Below, piece after piece: positions 1 to 11,071 of a DNA stretch of 64,000 nt (its first letter is position 1; the number at the start of each line of letters is the position of its first letter). This stretch comes from Cyathus striatus. Lineage: Eukaryota > Basidiomycota > Agaricomycetes > Agaricales > Nidulariaceae. The stretch lies in contig JAOVFP010000020.1 of assembly GCA_025738555.1 (NCBI GenBank), positions 1,860,001-1,924,000 of the forward strand. Direction: 5' to 3'. The notes beneath the pieces are model-generated. The model ran no database searches and was not told the DNA's origin. It saw only the letters and a list, made by a program, of their open reading frames with translations. The translations under genes and the position numbers were made by a program.

Positions 1-322
1 AATGAAAACGTAAGCACCGAACACAGAGGCCTCCGACTGGGGCCGACTTGGGCGGTCTTGTGTCGATTGTTATATCTCGATTACGGATCTGTACCGAATG
101 CGGTATGCGGGATATACCGAGTAAGGGTAGTCATCACACCAACTCACTGAGTTCGGTCACATGCCTTCTGAAGCTGAGCTGGCTTTGTCAACTGTTTGTT
201 TTATAGCCTTTGAACCAAACACGGCTTACGCTGACGCGTCGCCACTAGTCACTCAAGAAACGATGTCGCTATTGGATTAATATCACAAACTTTTGCCTCG
301 TACCCTTTGTATTTCTAGAATG
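1..322. other. Intergenic, no gene seen
   Basis: No reading frame or repeat that I can support. It lies downstream of the minus-strand coding-like block that follows. Confidence 0.5.
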
Positions 323-1525
323 CTAATCGCTAGAACACCCCAGTACATGAAGATCAAATGTGTCTGATAGGAAATGCATGCTGCAAGACGTGCACTTCTG
401 TAGGAAGTCTTCTGCATCGGCAGAACAGATTCCTTTCCCATCAGCAAGTTGTTTCAAGAGCAACCATTCACGGTCAGACACACATTCGTTCGCTGAGCCG
501 ATTTCTCTTTTTTTACCATTATTTCCATGCCTAACTACCCGGGTAGCAGCAGGGGAAAGAGGTTGGGACAGCTTAATGACTTTTGAAGGTGCAGATGCGG
601 TTGAGCATGCTACTATCAAATACAGTAAGCCTATGTATTCGGAATTTATACATTATATGGCGGTTTACTCACTTTGTTTTCGCTTTCCTAGTGATGTCCA
701 TGGATCGGATATGCTATTACTAGCAGTATTCTCCAGCATATATACGTATGAACTCGGCATACTCTCACCACAATACCCTTCTATGCGCACTAGAGACTCT
801 CTGGCAGTGGGAACACGCCTAGTCCGAAGTTCTGCAAGTCTAGATTGAAACTCGGTGTCTCGTTTTACATTTATGCACTCACGTTTGGTTCGTACGTTAA
901 CATAGTCTGACTGCAGCATTCCAATGCGGTATACCTTCGATATGTCAACTGTATATGAAGGAAAGGTAAGCTTTTATAATCAATATCATCGTTTTTACGC
1001 ACTGAAATAATTGCATTTGCTAGGAGAGTGGCAACATGAGGCACAAATAGAACCGGTACTGCTAGCACGTGTAATACGCGCTCTCCGTATATCTTCATCT
1101 GGGACTGCAATTGCGCAGAAGCACGGCCAATAGAGACCGCGCTTTCTCAACCACATTCTGATACCATCTGGAACGATGCGCACTCCATAATGTGCTGGAC
1201 TTTAAGGTAATGTAAGTTCAGGTACATCGGATGGCATCACAAATAATAAAAATGACGTACTAATCCATCTGTACAAGGCATCCAGCATGGATGGACCATC
1301 CGACAAGCTCATTACTTGAGCATTGTATTGCGCCGAGTTCATTGAATAGAGGATTGGGGTGCGACATAATAGGAGTTGGAAGTTAAGCAAATCTTTTCCA
1401 ACTACTTGTGCTACCTTTATACTTACTTTCCTCTGGTATGTATTTAGTAGCTTGTTGTCAACCAAACTCACTAGTCCCCCCTGGTAGCTCTGGCCACAGC
1501 TTTTTCCCGCCACCCGTAGCTGCAA
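323..1525 (-). CDS. Unidentified multi-exon gene with C-terminal C2HC finger (tentative)
   Basis: Four minus-strand open stretches (about 1525-1202, 1110-970, 860-665 and 619-323) read like exons of one gene, but I could not join them cleanly. The last ends in a C-x2-C-x3-F...L-H-x3-C pattern (CTSCSMHFLSDTFDLHVLGC) close to the stop, which is the spacing of a small zinc finger with Cys as last ligand. The second stretch is hydrophobic (VLAVPVLFVPHVATLLANA). No family is recognised. The absence of a clear first exon and of clean junctions means it may be decayed. Evidence for coding is only frame length and amino-acid character. Confidence 0.22.
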
Positions 1526-1878
1526 ACGATTTGCAAACGATTTGATTGAATATTACTATTCAATACACTCCCAACTTCTTATGTTTCAATCGTATTTTGT
1601 GCAGGAGGTGGCGAGGACAAGGCAAGTAAGCATCACTTGGCTTTGAAAGCGGTGCGCTGAAACGTTCACTGTATTAATGATCTTGCTTCTTTTGTACAGA
1701 ATCGTTTGCGGCCCCTAGTTATTACATTGAACAGGCAACTTCGCTAACATCTGTGTGTTGGTTGGGTTGAGTAGGACATAGACTTGGCAATATTGTTGGG
1801 CTGCTCTTTGTAGACCGTATGAGGGTCTTGCACGTCACTGTTGGAATATTTAAGGAAGTAGATATGGTACTTGAATAA
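1526..1878. other. Intergenic, no gene seen
   Basis: AT-rich spacer between the unidentified minus-strand block and the transposase-like pseudogene. No inverted repeat that would mark the transposon's left end was found by eye. Confidence 0.4.
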
Positions 1879-4858
1879 ATGGAACTTATGCTTTCAGACG
1901 ACCAGATAGAAGCTATAGCTTCTGCAAAAGCTGCTCTTCTCGCTGTTGGACTTGATCCAAATGTCTTAGATGATATCTCTCGCTCTCATACCATCTCTCA
2001 TGTTGATGCTGTCTCTCGCATTGACACCGACCTCCCAGCCCCTGATGCTCCCCCAGATGAGGTTTCGACATTAATAACCCCAGTGCTTCATGACAGTGAT
2101 AACCCGCTCTGTGGATCGGTGACCAGCTGCCATCCTGCCGCTTTATTCAATGGTATTGATAAAAATACCATCCGACCACAAACCTCAAAATTAACCGAAT
2201 TCTGACTCTTGATTATCTCCTTGACTACCCTCCTGGTGCTATTGAGGAGTATCTGGAGTCTGCATCGTCTTCAGAGGGTGCTGTTGGCCATAGGTTTACG
2301 ATTGACCCCGAAAACTTTTATCATCCAAAGTTTAACATACAATATTCACTTGGTGATCGACATGGTGGGGTAGAAAATGTCTACTGTGGCAAATTACTTC
2401 TTCATGCAGAGCTAGGGAAGCCTGTGCTGTGTGAAAAACTTTACACCACATGTACGTGTTCAGCAATCATTCTTCTCCTTTTCGTTTTACTAACATTTAA
2501 GTAGGTAGAGGGCTTAAAGTTTGCGAGCGTTACTCTGAAAACTCTGATAGTCCTAGCAGTCGCAAACTCACAGCAGAGCAACATGTATTTGAAAAAACAT
2601 TATCATTCTTTTGTGCTGTTCAAGAAAAAGGCTGTTCATTTGATCGCATTGATCTTCTGGAGTACGCTGGTGACTCTGACAGTGATGATAACGAGGACAT
2701 TTTGGACCCAAAAATAACATCTAAACGTCAGAAACCTCCTTGTTCAAGTAAAATCTGTCGTGGGAAGATGGTCTTTTCTTATGACAAGTATAATCAGCCA
2801 CGTCTCCAGTATGTTTTTTTTCGTTTTTTAATGCAAAATACTAACACAAAAAAAAAAATCAGATGTCAGTTTCGAACATCTGAGAATAGAGCACATCTTG
2901 TTCTTCGGAACTTGCAAGAGTTTAATATTGATTACCTTAAGGCATTAGTATATGATAATCAATCGCGCATATATGAGCATGAAATTGAAGCATTCCACAA
3001 TGGCCATGGTCCATTAATGGGTTGTACATTTATGGCATCTCCAATGCAGAAGAAGGAGTACTGTCGTAAGTTATATATCTTTTCATAATTCATTTTATTT
3101 CTAATATTGGATCTCAGCCTATTGGCATCGCGACTCAAGTGGAACACTACGTCCTGGGTTACTGTGTCGCTTACAGAATGTGTGTGAGGTAACATATTCA
3201 ATCTATACGCCTTATGATCATTTTTCCTGCCCACAAATTGTTATTATATCACATGGGATCCATTCACATCCTCCACCACTTCGCATCAAAACCCCTCCTC
3301 CTATTTTAGATATATTTAAATCTATGCTCCGGAAGCTTGACTGGAAACTAGCTGATGTCACTCCTCGGAAAATAATGATTGAGTCTGGTTTTATGGATTC
3401 GCTTCGAGACCATCTTAAATGGAATTCCGTTATTGATCCCTCACTGTCAGAACTTCACCCTTCATTAGGTAACTCTGATCATGTTCGACGAGTGATTGAA
3501 AAAACACGACAAGAAAAATATCCCAATGGAACTGGTTTCACTGGTATGTTGTCATTATACTTACCAGGTTTATCTGACACTGCAAATGTAAGGTGCCAAA
3601 TATCTCGTAGAGGAACACTTAAAGCTTCCAGTAGAACAACAATATTTACGTTGTGCAGAATCCCACATCATCGAGGGTGGAAAGACTTTCTATCTACTAA
3701 TTTGCATGTCACAAATGATGGCATTTGCACTCATTAAAGCACTATATATTTCCATTGATACGTCATTCAAGCGTGTGCATGGAAAATGGCAAGAATTTGA
3801 AATGGAGACTTGGGACTCGAGAGGAATGAAATGTATGTCAATTATATATTTTGAAAATGTGATTGTTTTAATGCTAGTTCATACAGCTATTGTTGGTGCA
3901 TGCGCGTTTACAACTTCACAATCAGCCAAAGCACATTTCATCCTTTTCACGCGTATATTTACTTTTGCTACGGAGATCACTGGACTTCCAGTTCAATTTC
4001 GACACATCCATGGTTATGGATTTAATATTTGGATTGCTGATGCTCACAAAGGGCAGGCACTAGGTAGGTTCTTTTATATATTAGATGTCGTAGACTAATA
4101 AATTAACCAATTTCATTAGGTGCAGGAATGTACTGTCAAAAAGTTTGCATGGATCTTTTTCGAAACCATCCAACAGATTCAACTAGAATATTAAAAAATC
4201 TAACATCATATGATCATCTAAAACGATTTTATCGTGTTTGCACGGTGCACTTCAAGCGTAATATTCATGATTTGCAAAAGAAGGAATCAGTATCAGGTGA
4301 TATTCTTGAAGCCATGCTTAGTCTTTTATCAATGAGCAAGATTGATATGAAGCTCACCCAAAATACAATAAATAGTGGAGGACCTAAAGCTAAAGGTACG
4401 ATATCCAATACTATACAATCCCTGTTCTCACAAACTTCACTTTAAGCATGGCTCAAAAATAAGATTGATGCCAAATTTATTATACCTGCAGTATACCACC
4501 CTGAAAGCTTGATCCCCTACATATTTGGCAAGCTTCTCCATCTTCGACGAATGGTAATGAGCAATCACATCAAAATGTAAATCGTGATGGCATAAACTTG
4601 ACTTTGCTTGGAGGAATTATGCGCGGGATGCAATATGATTTTCATGTCCATTCAAGCATTGACTTGCAGCTGTCCCATGGGATATATTCTCGTGATCAAA
4701 TCTCCACAGATGTCCATCGTTTCAATGTATCTGTTACACGCCAAGTTAGATCACAACAAGTAATTGCGAGAAGATCCCCCAAGAAATCACCTCAGAAGAA
4801 GGATAAAATAGCGGGTAACATATCTGAGATCACTCACAATAGTTTTGGTAGGTTTTAG
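1879..4858 (+). pseudogene. DDE (MULE-like) transposase, two frameshifts
   Basis: A long protein is recovered over nine exons. Introns, all GT-AG and 45-56 nt: 2452-2504, 2809-2862, 3066-3117, 3544-3592, 3833-3877, 4064-4119, 4396-4446. The N-terminal part (1879 to about 2195) is acidic. The middle carries Cys/His-rich patches (CEVTYSIYTPYDHFSCP, HGIHSHPPPLRIKTPPP) that could bind zinc. The C-terminal part has a plausible catalytic triad: Asp in SIDTSFKRVHG (codon 3757), Asp in WIADAHKGQALG (4039), Glu in NGNEQSHQNVNRDG (4559). I recognise the pattern as a protein that is multicopy in Agaricomycetes; a Mutator-like (MULE) assignment is inferred from the DTSFK/ADAH/NEQ arrangement. The frame breaks near 2180-2195 and again near 4515-4520 (one base missing after the SLIP codons). 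Otherwise it is open, so decay is recent or these are assembly errors. No terminal repeats were identified. Confidence 0.7.
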
Positions 4859-5148
4859 TTTGAGTATACCTTCCTGGAACTCACGAATTTTGTGAATAGT
4901 GCATCGTAACATTACGAAGAGAATACGGCCATTGCCTTACCCCCAACCTGAATTTCAATCGTCAATGCTCAACCCATTTAGTGGATAGTAGGTGGGAAGA
5001 GCTCGCTTTGATTTGTATGATACCTAACAACAGTAGTGTACAGTCGAGTGACAGCCAGGCAGCTGGGCTCGAGCCTACTTACAGGTTTTACTTGCTCAAG
5101 TTACTGCAGTTCCATTCAAATAAATAGTATAAACATATAAAATCATGT

Positions 5149-5622
5149 TCATATGTTTGCGATGTACTTATGCTGTCCAGTGGAGTAAAAAATGAGTGCA
5201 TCAAACTCAGTTACAGCGAGTGCTCTATCAAGCCCAACGAAATGTCCCGCACTCTCAATAACCACAAATGTAACCTTCCCATCCGTCTTTACTGTCCCTG
5301 CCTTCTCTCCATCCACCTCCAAAGCATAACTCAGCCCCTTCCTCCCGGAATTCCACATATTCCTAAAATCAAACATATCCTTCATCCCCGCATCGTTTCC
5401 AAGCCAATTGTCTCGCCAGTCGAGGTTACTGATGTACACAAGAGCTTTGACACCTTCTTCGATGTGAGTTTCGATAAAGTCTTTAGTGGTGGTTGTATAT
5501 GGGTCTTGATCTAGCGAGAAGATGTGTTGTTGTGGATTTGGGCAGAATGCAAAGTTGTATAGCCAGGCAGGGTTGACTTGTTGCAGATTAGCGAGATTGA
5601 AACCTCGAGCTTGTGTTGGACT
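5149..5622 (-). pseudogene. C-terminal fragment of a serine carboxypeptidase (S10)
   Basis: The minus-strand frame reads AWLYNFAFCPNPQ, then EEGVKALVYISNLDWRDNWLGN, which matches the S10 signature around the catalytic Asp (family form: G-V-x-VLIYAGDLDWICNWLGN). It then reads TFVVIESAGHFVGLDRALA, which carries the catalytic-His block. An acceptor-like CACAG sits at the upstream edge, and a short further exon may lie at 5640-5720. The Ser-containing N-terminal domain is absent: the neighbouring upstream sequence is unrelated. About 150 residues remain of a family that is usually 450-550 aa, so I call it a remnant. In an intact member it would be a secreted or vacuolar exopeptidase. Confidence 0.65.
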
Positions 5623-5879
5623 GTGCAGTCAAATAGGTAGGATGTTATGTTTCTACATACGTAACACATGAGGGGAATGGAATTTGGGAAGGAATGGATA
5701 CAGACTTGATTATCGGGTAGCATGAGGTTTCGTTGAGTTCTTCGGAGCTGCAGGTTCGGCTTACGTCGTATGGGTATATACCTGAGAACCCATTAGCTGA
5801 TATAAAACATGAAGGAGAGTGTAGTGCTTACCAGAATGTAAGGACCACCCATACAGCGTTGCTTAGTAGGTTCAGTGTA

Positions 5880-7184
5880 CTGGACCAGCTCATAAGACCC
5901 TTACTTATTCCCATTCAATATGGCAAACCGGCTTGTAGTGGGACCCGAACGGTATGTGAGAATATCGGATGTTCCTGAGAGATCCGTATCGAGATATAAC
6001 AGGGGACTACAGACTCGGTCTGATGAACATTGGTTCAGGGACTTCTTCGGCCCTGAGATCTGCACCACAATCGCTCGATATGTCAATGCCCTTTTCAGGA
6101 TTACATGTGACTGCGCCATGGGACTGGACCGACATGTCATGGCCAGGACGTAGCTCAGGAATTTGCCAGATATGGAGATAATCAGAACTCATAGTGCCGA
6201 AGATACTGTCACTGATAAAGGGCTTCGTATTGTAGATTGAGTTATTGCAGACATGAGCAGAATGAATTATACGCTCACATAGAAGACATAGCTTCTCGCC
6301 GTGTATTTGATGCTTATAGACTTGTCTTCTACGAAGTCAAAGAGCTTTAATGCTCTGTCATCCTGTATCGCAAGAAGGTTTCCGGCTAGAAAATACTGAA
6401 GCTGCTCTTCATAGCCAAACTGAAAATCAGCAATTTTCTTGAATTCTGGCATTGGAGATGACGGATAAATATCAAATATTTGGAAGTGAGCCTCCTCGTC
6501 ACTGCTATCTGTATTAGTCTATGTATTCAACAAGGCAAGCCACATACCCTCCGTCTGTCGAAAATAGAATTCGAAGCCCTAAACCATCAATGGTTGTGGA
6601 TACTACATGCGAACTTGAATCAGATATCTGTATCCTTGTAGTACTGCTAGCCACTGGCCAAGGATTTTCAGATATAATACTGAGATCCCAAAGAGCGAAT
6701 TTATGCATGAAGACCACTAGAAGAAAGCAGCCTCCAGGGACAAGAAAAATGTCTTTTATACGATCACGACTAAATTCCGGCCCAAGACGTAGTGTTTTTG
6801 TGGTGACAGCCTTCAGTTTACTACCTGGTTCCTTGCTTTCCAAAGCAGACAAAAACCGATGAGGACCTGTGACAGCAGATTTGAGCTTAGAAACACCCAT
6901 TGTGCTCATCGGAAAGCTAGGAATGAAGATGCTATCCTGAACACAAACTTTTCTAAGGATCATATGGCAAAATGCCAGCTCTGATCCCAAACAGTGCATC
7001 CTTCGGCATGTCTTGAAGTTGAAAAGAGATCAGAATACAAATCACCTGTGAGATGAGCACGAGTTAGCACGTACTACTCTAGCGCAGCCATTATATCTTT
7101 TATGAGAGGAAGGAAGTCCAGTATACGAAGCTGTACATCATTTGGCAAGCCAACAAAACTTGCCCTAGGGTGAGTACTACTCAT
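5880..7184 (-). pseudogene. Truncated F-box protein paralogue
   Basis: Paralogue of the intact F-box gene at 11072-12766, with the same exon order. The first exon starts at 7184 and carries the F-box core (FVGLPNDVQLRILDFLPL). Where the intact copy has the donor GTATGT after its first exon, this copy reads TAGTACGT, which puts a stop or a displaced donor at the junction. Exon 2 (from about 7015 down to 6532), exon 3 (about 6505-6291) and the start of exon 4 (6227 down) align throughout, and the second and third introns keep their positions. A TAG replaces a Trp codon at about 6007, removing the last ~160 residues; weak homology continues to about 5880. The product, if any, would lack the C-terminal region. 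Confidence 0.72.
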
Positions 7185-9545
7185 TGGTGTTGGTGTAGTT
7201 CAGTATCAGAGGTTAATCAGCGGCCTACGACTCTGGACAGTGGGTGGTGGGTGGGTAGACAACCTGCACGACTCTGACACGTTGCCACCTTAACTTGAAG
7301 TACGCTGAAAGTACGTAATTCAATCGCTAACGGAGGTCGGGTCTATATACGGCTAATAATTTCGGTTTAGGCTACCCTCTGTCATCTGAGTCCCTCACAG
7401 GCTTCGGTCGAAAGTCCCTTGAAGCATGGACTAGGTCAGGACTGTCCCTTGACCCGGTCATTCCAACACTGCTTGTAAGTAGGCCAGCCTACATCCAATC
7501 GATTTTTTTCTGACCGTAATTCACATCAAACCGCGTTGTACATATGGAAATCAATTCCAACTCTTGATGCTTTCACTCAATATGTACACTTACTTACGCA
7601 TACATGACACATGTACTTGACAATGTTGACATGTTTACTTACTTACATGTTGAAGTACTTATGTAAGTAAGCGCCAAACAAAGACAACTCCACCGACTGG
7701 AGGCTGCCGACGGCTTGGCGTTGATTCGGCGCGCACCATCACTAAATTCTGGAGAATATTGTGCGACCGCATCATACAGTATAACTTACCATAAATGGTA
7801 TATGTTGACATTACCTTACAGCCATATGATGCTGCAGGATGCAGCCATGTGTGGCCACACCAAATTTCGTCATTTGTACAGTAACTTTGTGCACCTTCGT
7901 ACATATTATAGACAATCATGAGGGGATCATAACATAACACCGACAAGATGAGAGAGACATGAGATCGGACCACAATTATGAACACATATTTATCTTCGAG
8001 GACAAGCATAACAATCATATAATTTGCTAATATAGGTGTACTTCTATTTCAAGGAGAGATAACATTGAAAAACATTATATTTGATTACATATATTCTACT
8101 ACATGCATGGTACTACTACCAAACTCCGAGTCAAAGTGGCCAACCTCAAGCCTCTATTTCCTACAGCCCCCCCCCCCCCCCCCCCCAAATGTGACCCGGA
8201 AGCAAACTCGAGCAATACGAGCCACTACTACACGATAAAAATTAGCAGATGAACGGAGATCCGAGAGGATGATATTCGTACTCATGTGGGTTTTGAAAAT
8301 GATAGGCTTCGGTACTCCTAGCCTATTCAAGGATAAAGTTAGTTATGTATGAAGTAGAATGTCAATCAACTCACCTTTTCCCACTCGAATAGAGTGCTAG
8401 AATTCAATAGCGCGACACCTATTAGTATGTTAGCTCACTGACATTTTGAATAGAGCCGAAACATAGTGAAAAGGCAGGGAATGTTGCTCATTTTATGCTG
8501 GGTCGGTGCTTGATGTTCCTGACTGGCTAGACATAAAATCTATACATGGGCGGTGTGTGTTCCGAAGGACTCGAATCGGCGTCCAGATAACTTGATGGTC
8601 TCTAGATGCAATCCAGGCCTATAGCCAAATAGTCGATAGGCTGATGTGATTAGTTAGGTGACATATTGAGGGGATCAGGTTTGCTGTGACATGGCCTCCA
8701 GCGTAACTAGCAGCTATTGAGTTTAGTGACTGAATGCGAACCAGTGGTCCGCATCGAAAGGAATTTGGACCAAGTCGACGAGAGTGCATTTGCGCCTGTT
8801 TACGTCCCCGCCGGAATTGGCATTTCCTATCAAGCGGGCTCTCAAGGTCTCAACGTTCAACTCCAGGGCCACTTGCCCGCCCAAGTCCTGCCTTAAACAA
8901 AACATACTTACTCTTTGGTATGGATTTGTTTCTTATCTTACATGATACCATAGTGGGGTGAGACTGAGTCGAAGAAACGGTGAAGTTCATTCCAAAGCCA
9001 TGTTAGGGACTGTTGTCTCCGCTGTACAATGATATATACTATAGAACTTTAAGGACTCACGAGCAAAGTACAATATGCCGATAACATAGCAACACGTTGT
9101 ACGCTGTATTTGACTTTAATTAAAACTTACAACTGTTGATACACAGAGTAAAATATGTTAGTCAGATTATGATTTTTATTTACTATGTCAGTACCATTAT
9201 AACGCCGTATAACTGCTTGTAACCACTTCAACATCTTCCATTGAGCGCGTGAGAAACGTACGGCTATATCAGACCTTCACGAATTTACTGATGACTGCAC
9301 TGTACACGAACGCGTAGGCTGAGTGGGTCTTGGATTACTTATATTGTATAGAAATAGTTAGAAGTCTTACTAAAATTTATCTATCAGTATTAGATAATTT
9401 TAGTCGCCTATATAAAATTTAAACCCTCCTACGGGGTGGACAGATGGATTGTCGATTTATCGTTGCTGTCAATCAGGCTTCAAATTTCAATAGTATTAGT
9501 GCTTACGCCCGAGAAGCTTTATCATCCGTGTTTCTTTATTGAGGC
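7185..9545. other. Long intergenic stretch, no gene recognised
   Basis: 2.3 kb with only short, composition-driven open frames. It contains a 20-base poly-C run and many copies of short words such as ACTTAC around 7590-7670. No transposon ends or conserved protein motifs were seen. Confidence 0.5.
8167..8186. repeat. 20-base homopolymer C tract
   Basis: An uninterrupted run of C on the + strand. It may form G-quadruplex or i-motif structure, and is a site where read length errors are likely. Confidence 0.95.
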
Positions 9546-9716
9546 TTGAGAGAGACTATCGCCCTCATCTATACCGTACTGGATGTCTTCTCTCTGGGCG
9601 CAGAGGCCATGCCCAGCCCTAATCCCAACCTGCCCTTAACGAGCCTTCGGGTTCGCGGGGGTACTTGCCATAAAGCTAAGGATGAGTGGATTTGCGGCGG
9701 AACCACCTGCCAATAG
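9546..9716 (+). pseudogene. Start-less copy of the small secreted protein
   Basis: This stretch aligns codon for codon, without gaps, to the intact gene at 10510-10680: both are 57 codons including the stop. The ATG has become TTG (9546-9548), and the signal-peptide core is degraded (Ile/Tyr/Asp substitutions). The mature part is well kept: FSLGAEA, then proline/asparagine-rich, then TCHKAKDEWICGGTTCQ and stop. Three of the four cysteines remain. The downstream sequence is also similar (CTGACATTTTACATAAGG here, CTAACATTTTACACAAGG downstream of the intact gene), so the whole gene including its 3' region was duplicated. Confidence 0.8.
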
Positions 9717-10430
9717 GGTTGTGTTTTGTTGATTTTGGATATTACTATGGTCAATTCTGACATTTTACATAAGGATTGATTTAGAAACATGTAACAGACA
9801 AATGAACTGGTATGTTGTCGCGTAGAGTAGTCCGCGGCACTAAACACATAACAGAAGGTACCGGTCCAACGAGGCGTGGGAAACTGGGTGAAATGTTACA
9901 GTGCAAGAGTAATTAGGAGAGTGCTGAAGTGATAAGCGTTTCGATACGAGTAGATACGGCACTGCGATAACACACTGTGCCTTGCTATGTGTTAAGCGTG
10001 ACTTTGCCATTCTCGGCCATGATGTAATAATTAACTCGTACTCACGGAGGATGATTATCAGATATATTTTGTAGGTCGACTCATAATTCGTAGCTATGAG
10101 CACAGTCAGTCACAGTAATCAAGGTGGAAGTATTATTATAAGTTATTTCCCCGTTCCCCGACATTTTGCTTTGATTGACTCCGTAAATTCCAAACCTCAT
10201 TACTTTTTGCATCCGTGTTCAAGTTGATGATAAACTTGAAACCCCATCAAATTATGCATATGGGTACAACGAGCAAATACGCATGGATTTTGCACTGCAG
10301 CTCCTTTATCTGCCTATGCCTGCTCCCAAGATGCCCGCACTGACTTGGGGTTGACGAGGTGTCTACGATAGCAATGATAATGATTGGTGATACAGCGTCA
10401 TTCCTGGAGTGGGTCTCCGGCGTTTTTACG

Positions 10431-10438
10431 TATATAAG
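10431..10438 (+). promoter_or_regulatory. TATA box of the small secreted protein gene
   Basis: TATATAAG about 70 bp upstream of the ATG at 10510, in a context typical for a strong, regulated fungal promoter. Confidence 0.55.
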
Positions 10439-10509
10439 GCGCAGAAATTTATCGTCAAATAACATATATCGACTTCACAAATCAACATCAATACCTCCCT
10501 ACTTTCAAA

Positions 10510-10680
10510 ATGAAGTTCACCGTCGCTCTCGTCTCCGCCGTTCTGGCCGTCTTCTCTCTCGGCGCACAGGCTACGCCTAACCCTGTTCCCAACCCATCCT
10601 TAGCGGACCTTCAGGCTCGAGTGTGCAGCTGCCATAAAGTTGGCGGCGAATGGCTTTGCAGTGGTACCAGCTGTGTATAA
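10510..10680 (+). CDS. Small secreted cysteine-containing protein, 56 aa
   Basis: Single exon. Residues 1 to about 20 are a signal peptide (MKFTVALVSAVLAVFSLGAQ, cleavage likely after AQA). A short Pro/Asn-rich segment (TPNPVPNP) follows, then the tail VCSCHKVGGEWLCSGTSCV with four cysteines spaced C-x-C-x9-C-x4-C, enough for two disulfides. The start is fixed by the signal peptide and a TATA box about 70 bp upstream. No known family is recognised; it belongs to the broad class of small secreted proteins that fungi use in interactions or development. A decayed tandem copy lies 0.96 kb upstream. Function unknown. Confidence 0.75.
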   Translation: MKFTVALVSAVLAVFSLGAQATPNPVPNPSLADLQARVCSCHKVGGEWLCSGTSCV

Positions 10681-11071
10681 TGTGTGTGTATCGGGTTAAT
10701 TTGGACATAACTTCGGTATAAGCTAACATTTTACACAAGGGCTATTTTTGAAACAATTGCGAGATGCTGGAAACTAAGAAATGCGAGGAGATTGACAATT
10801 TTTAAGCAGGTGTATAGCTAGTATCGAATATGCATGGATCCATTTTATACATACGCTTGAAAATATCTTCAGAATTTCACGAAGTCTTGCCAGTTGATAA
10901 ATATTACGTCTAGTTCATGAAGAATGTGAGACATATTTGAAGCTAACATGAGTATGTAATTACGAGGTAACATCGTGGTAAAACTCACCACAGTCTATTA
11001 TATGCGACAATGTTAACGGTGGGTTATGGCACAGGGAGATGGAACAATAAATGAGACGACACTAGTATGAA

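Noticed and set aside
61..90. About 22 bp similar to sequence near 5990 (minus strand)
   Set aside because: Too short, and the surrounding bases do not align, so no duplication can be claimed.
7659..8018. 119-codon minus-strand frame
   Set aside because: No recognisable motif, no homology to any neighbour, AT-rich context.
8560..8640. tRNA-like stretch with GATTCGAGTCC on the minus strand
   Set aside because: The T-stem does not pair, and no acceptor, D or anticodon stems could be folded by eye.
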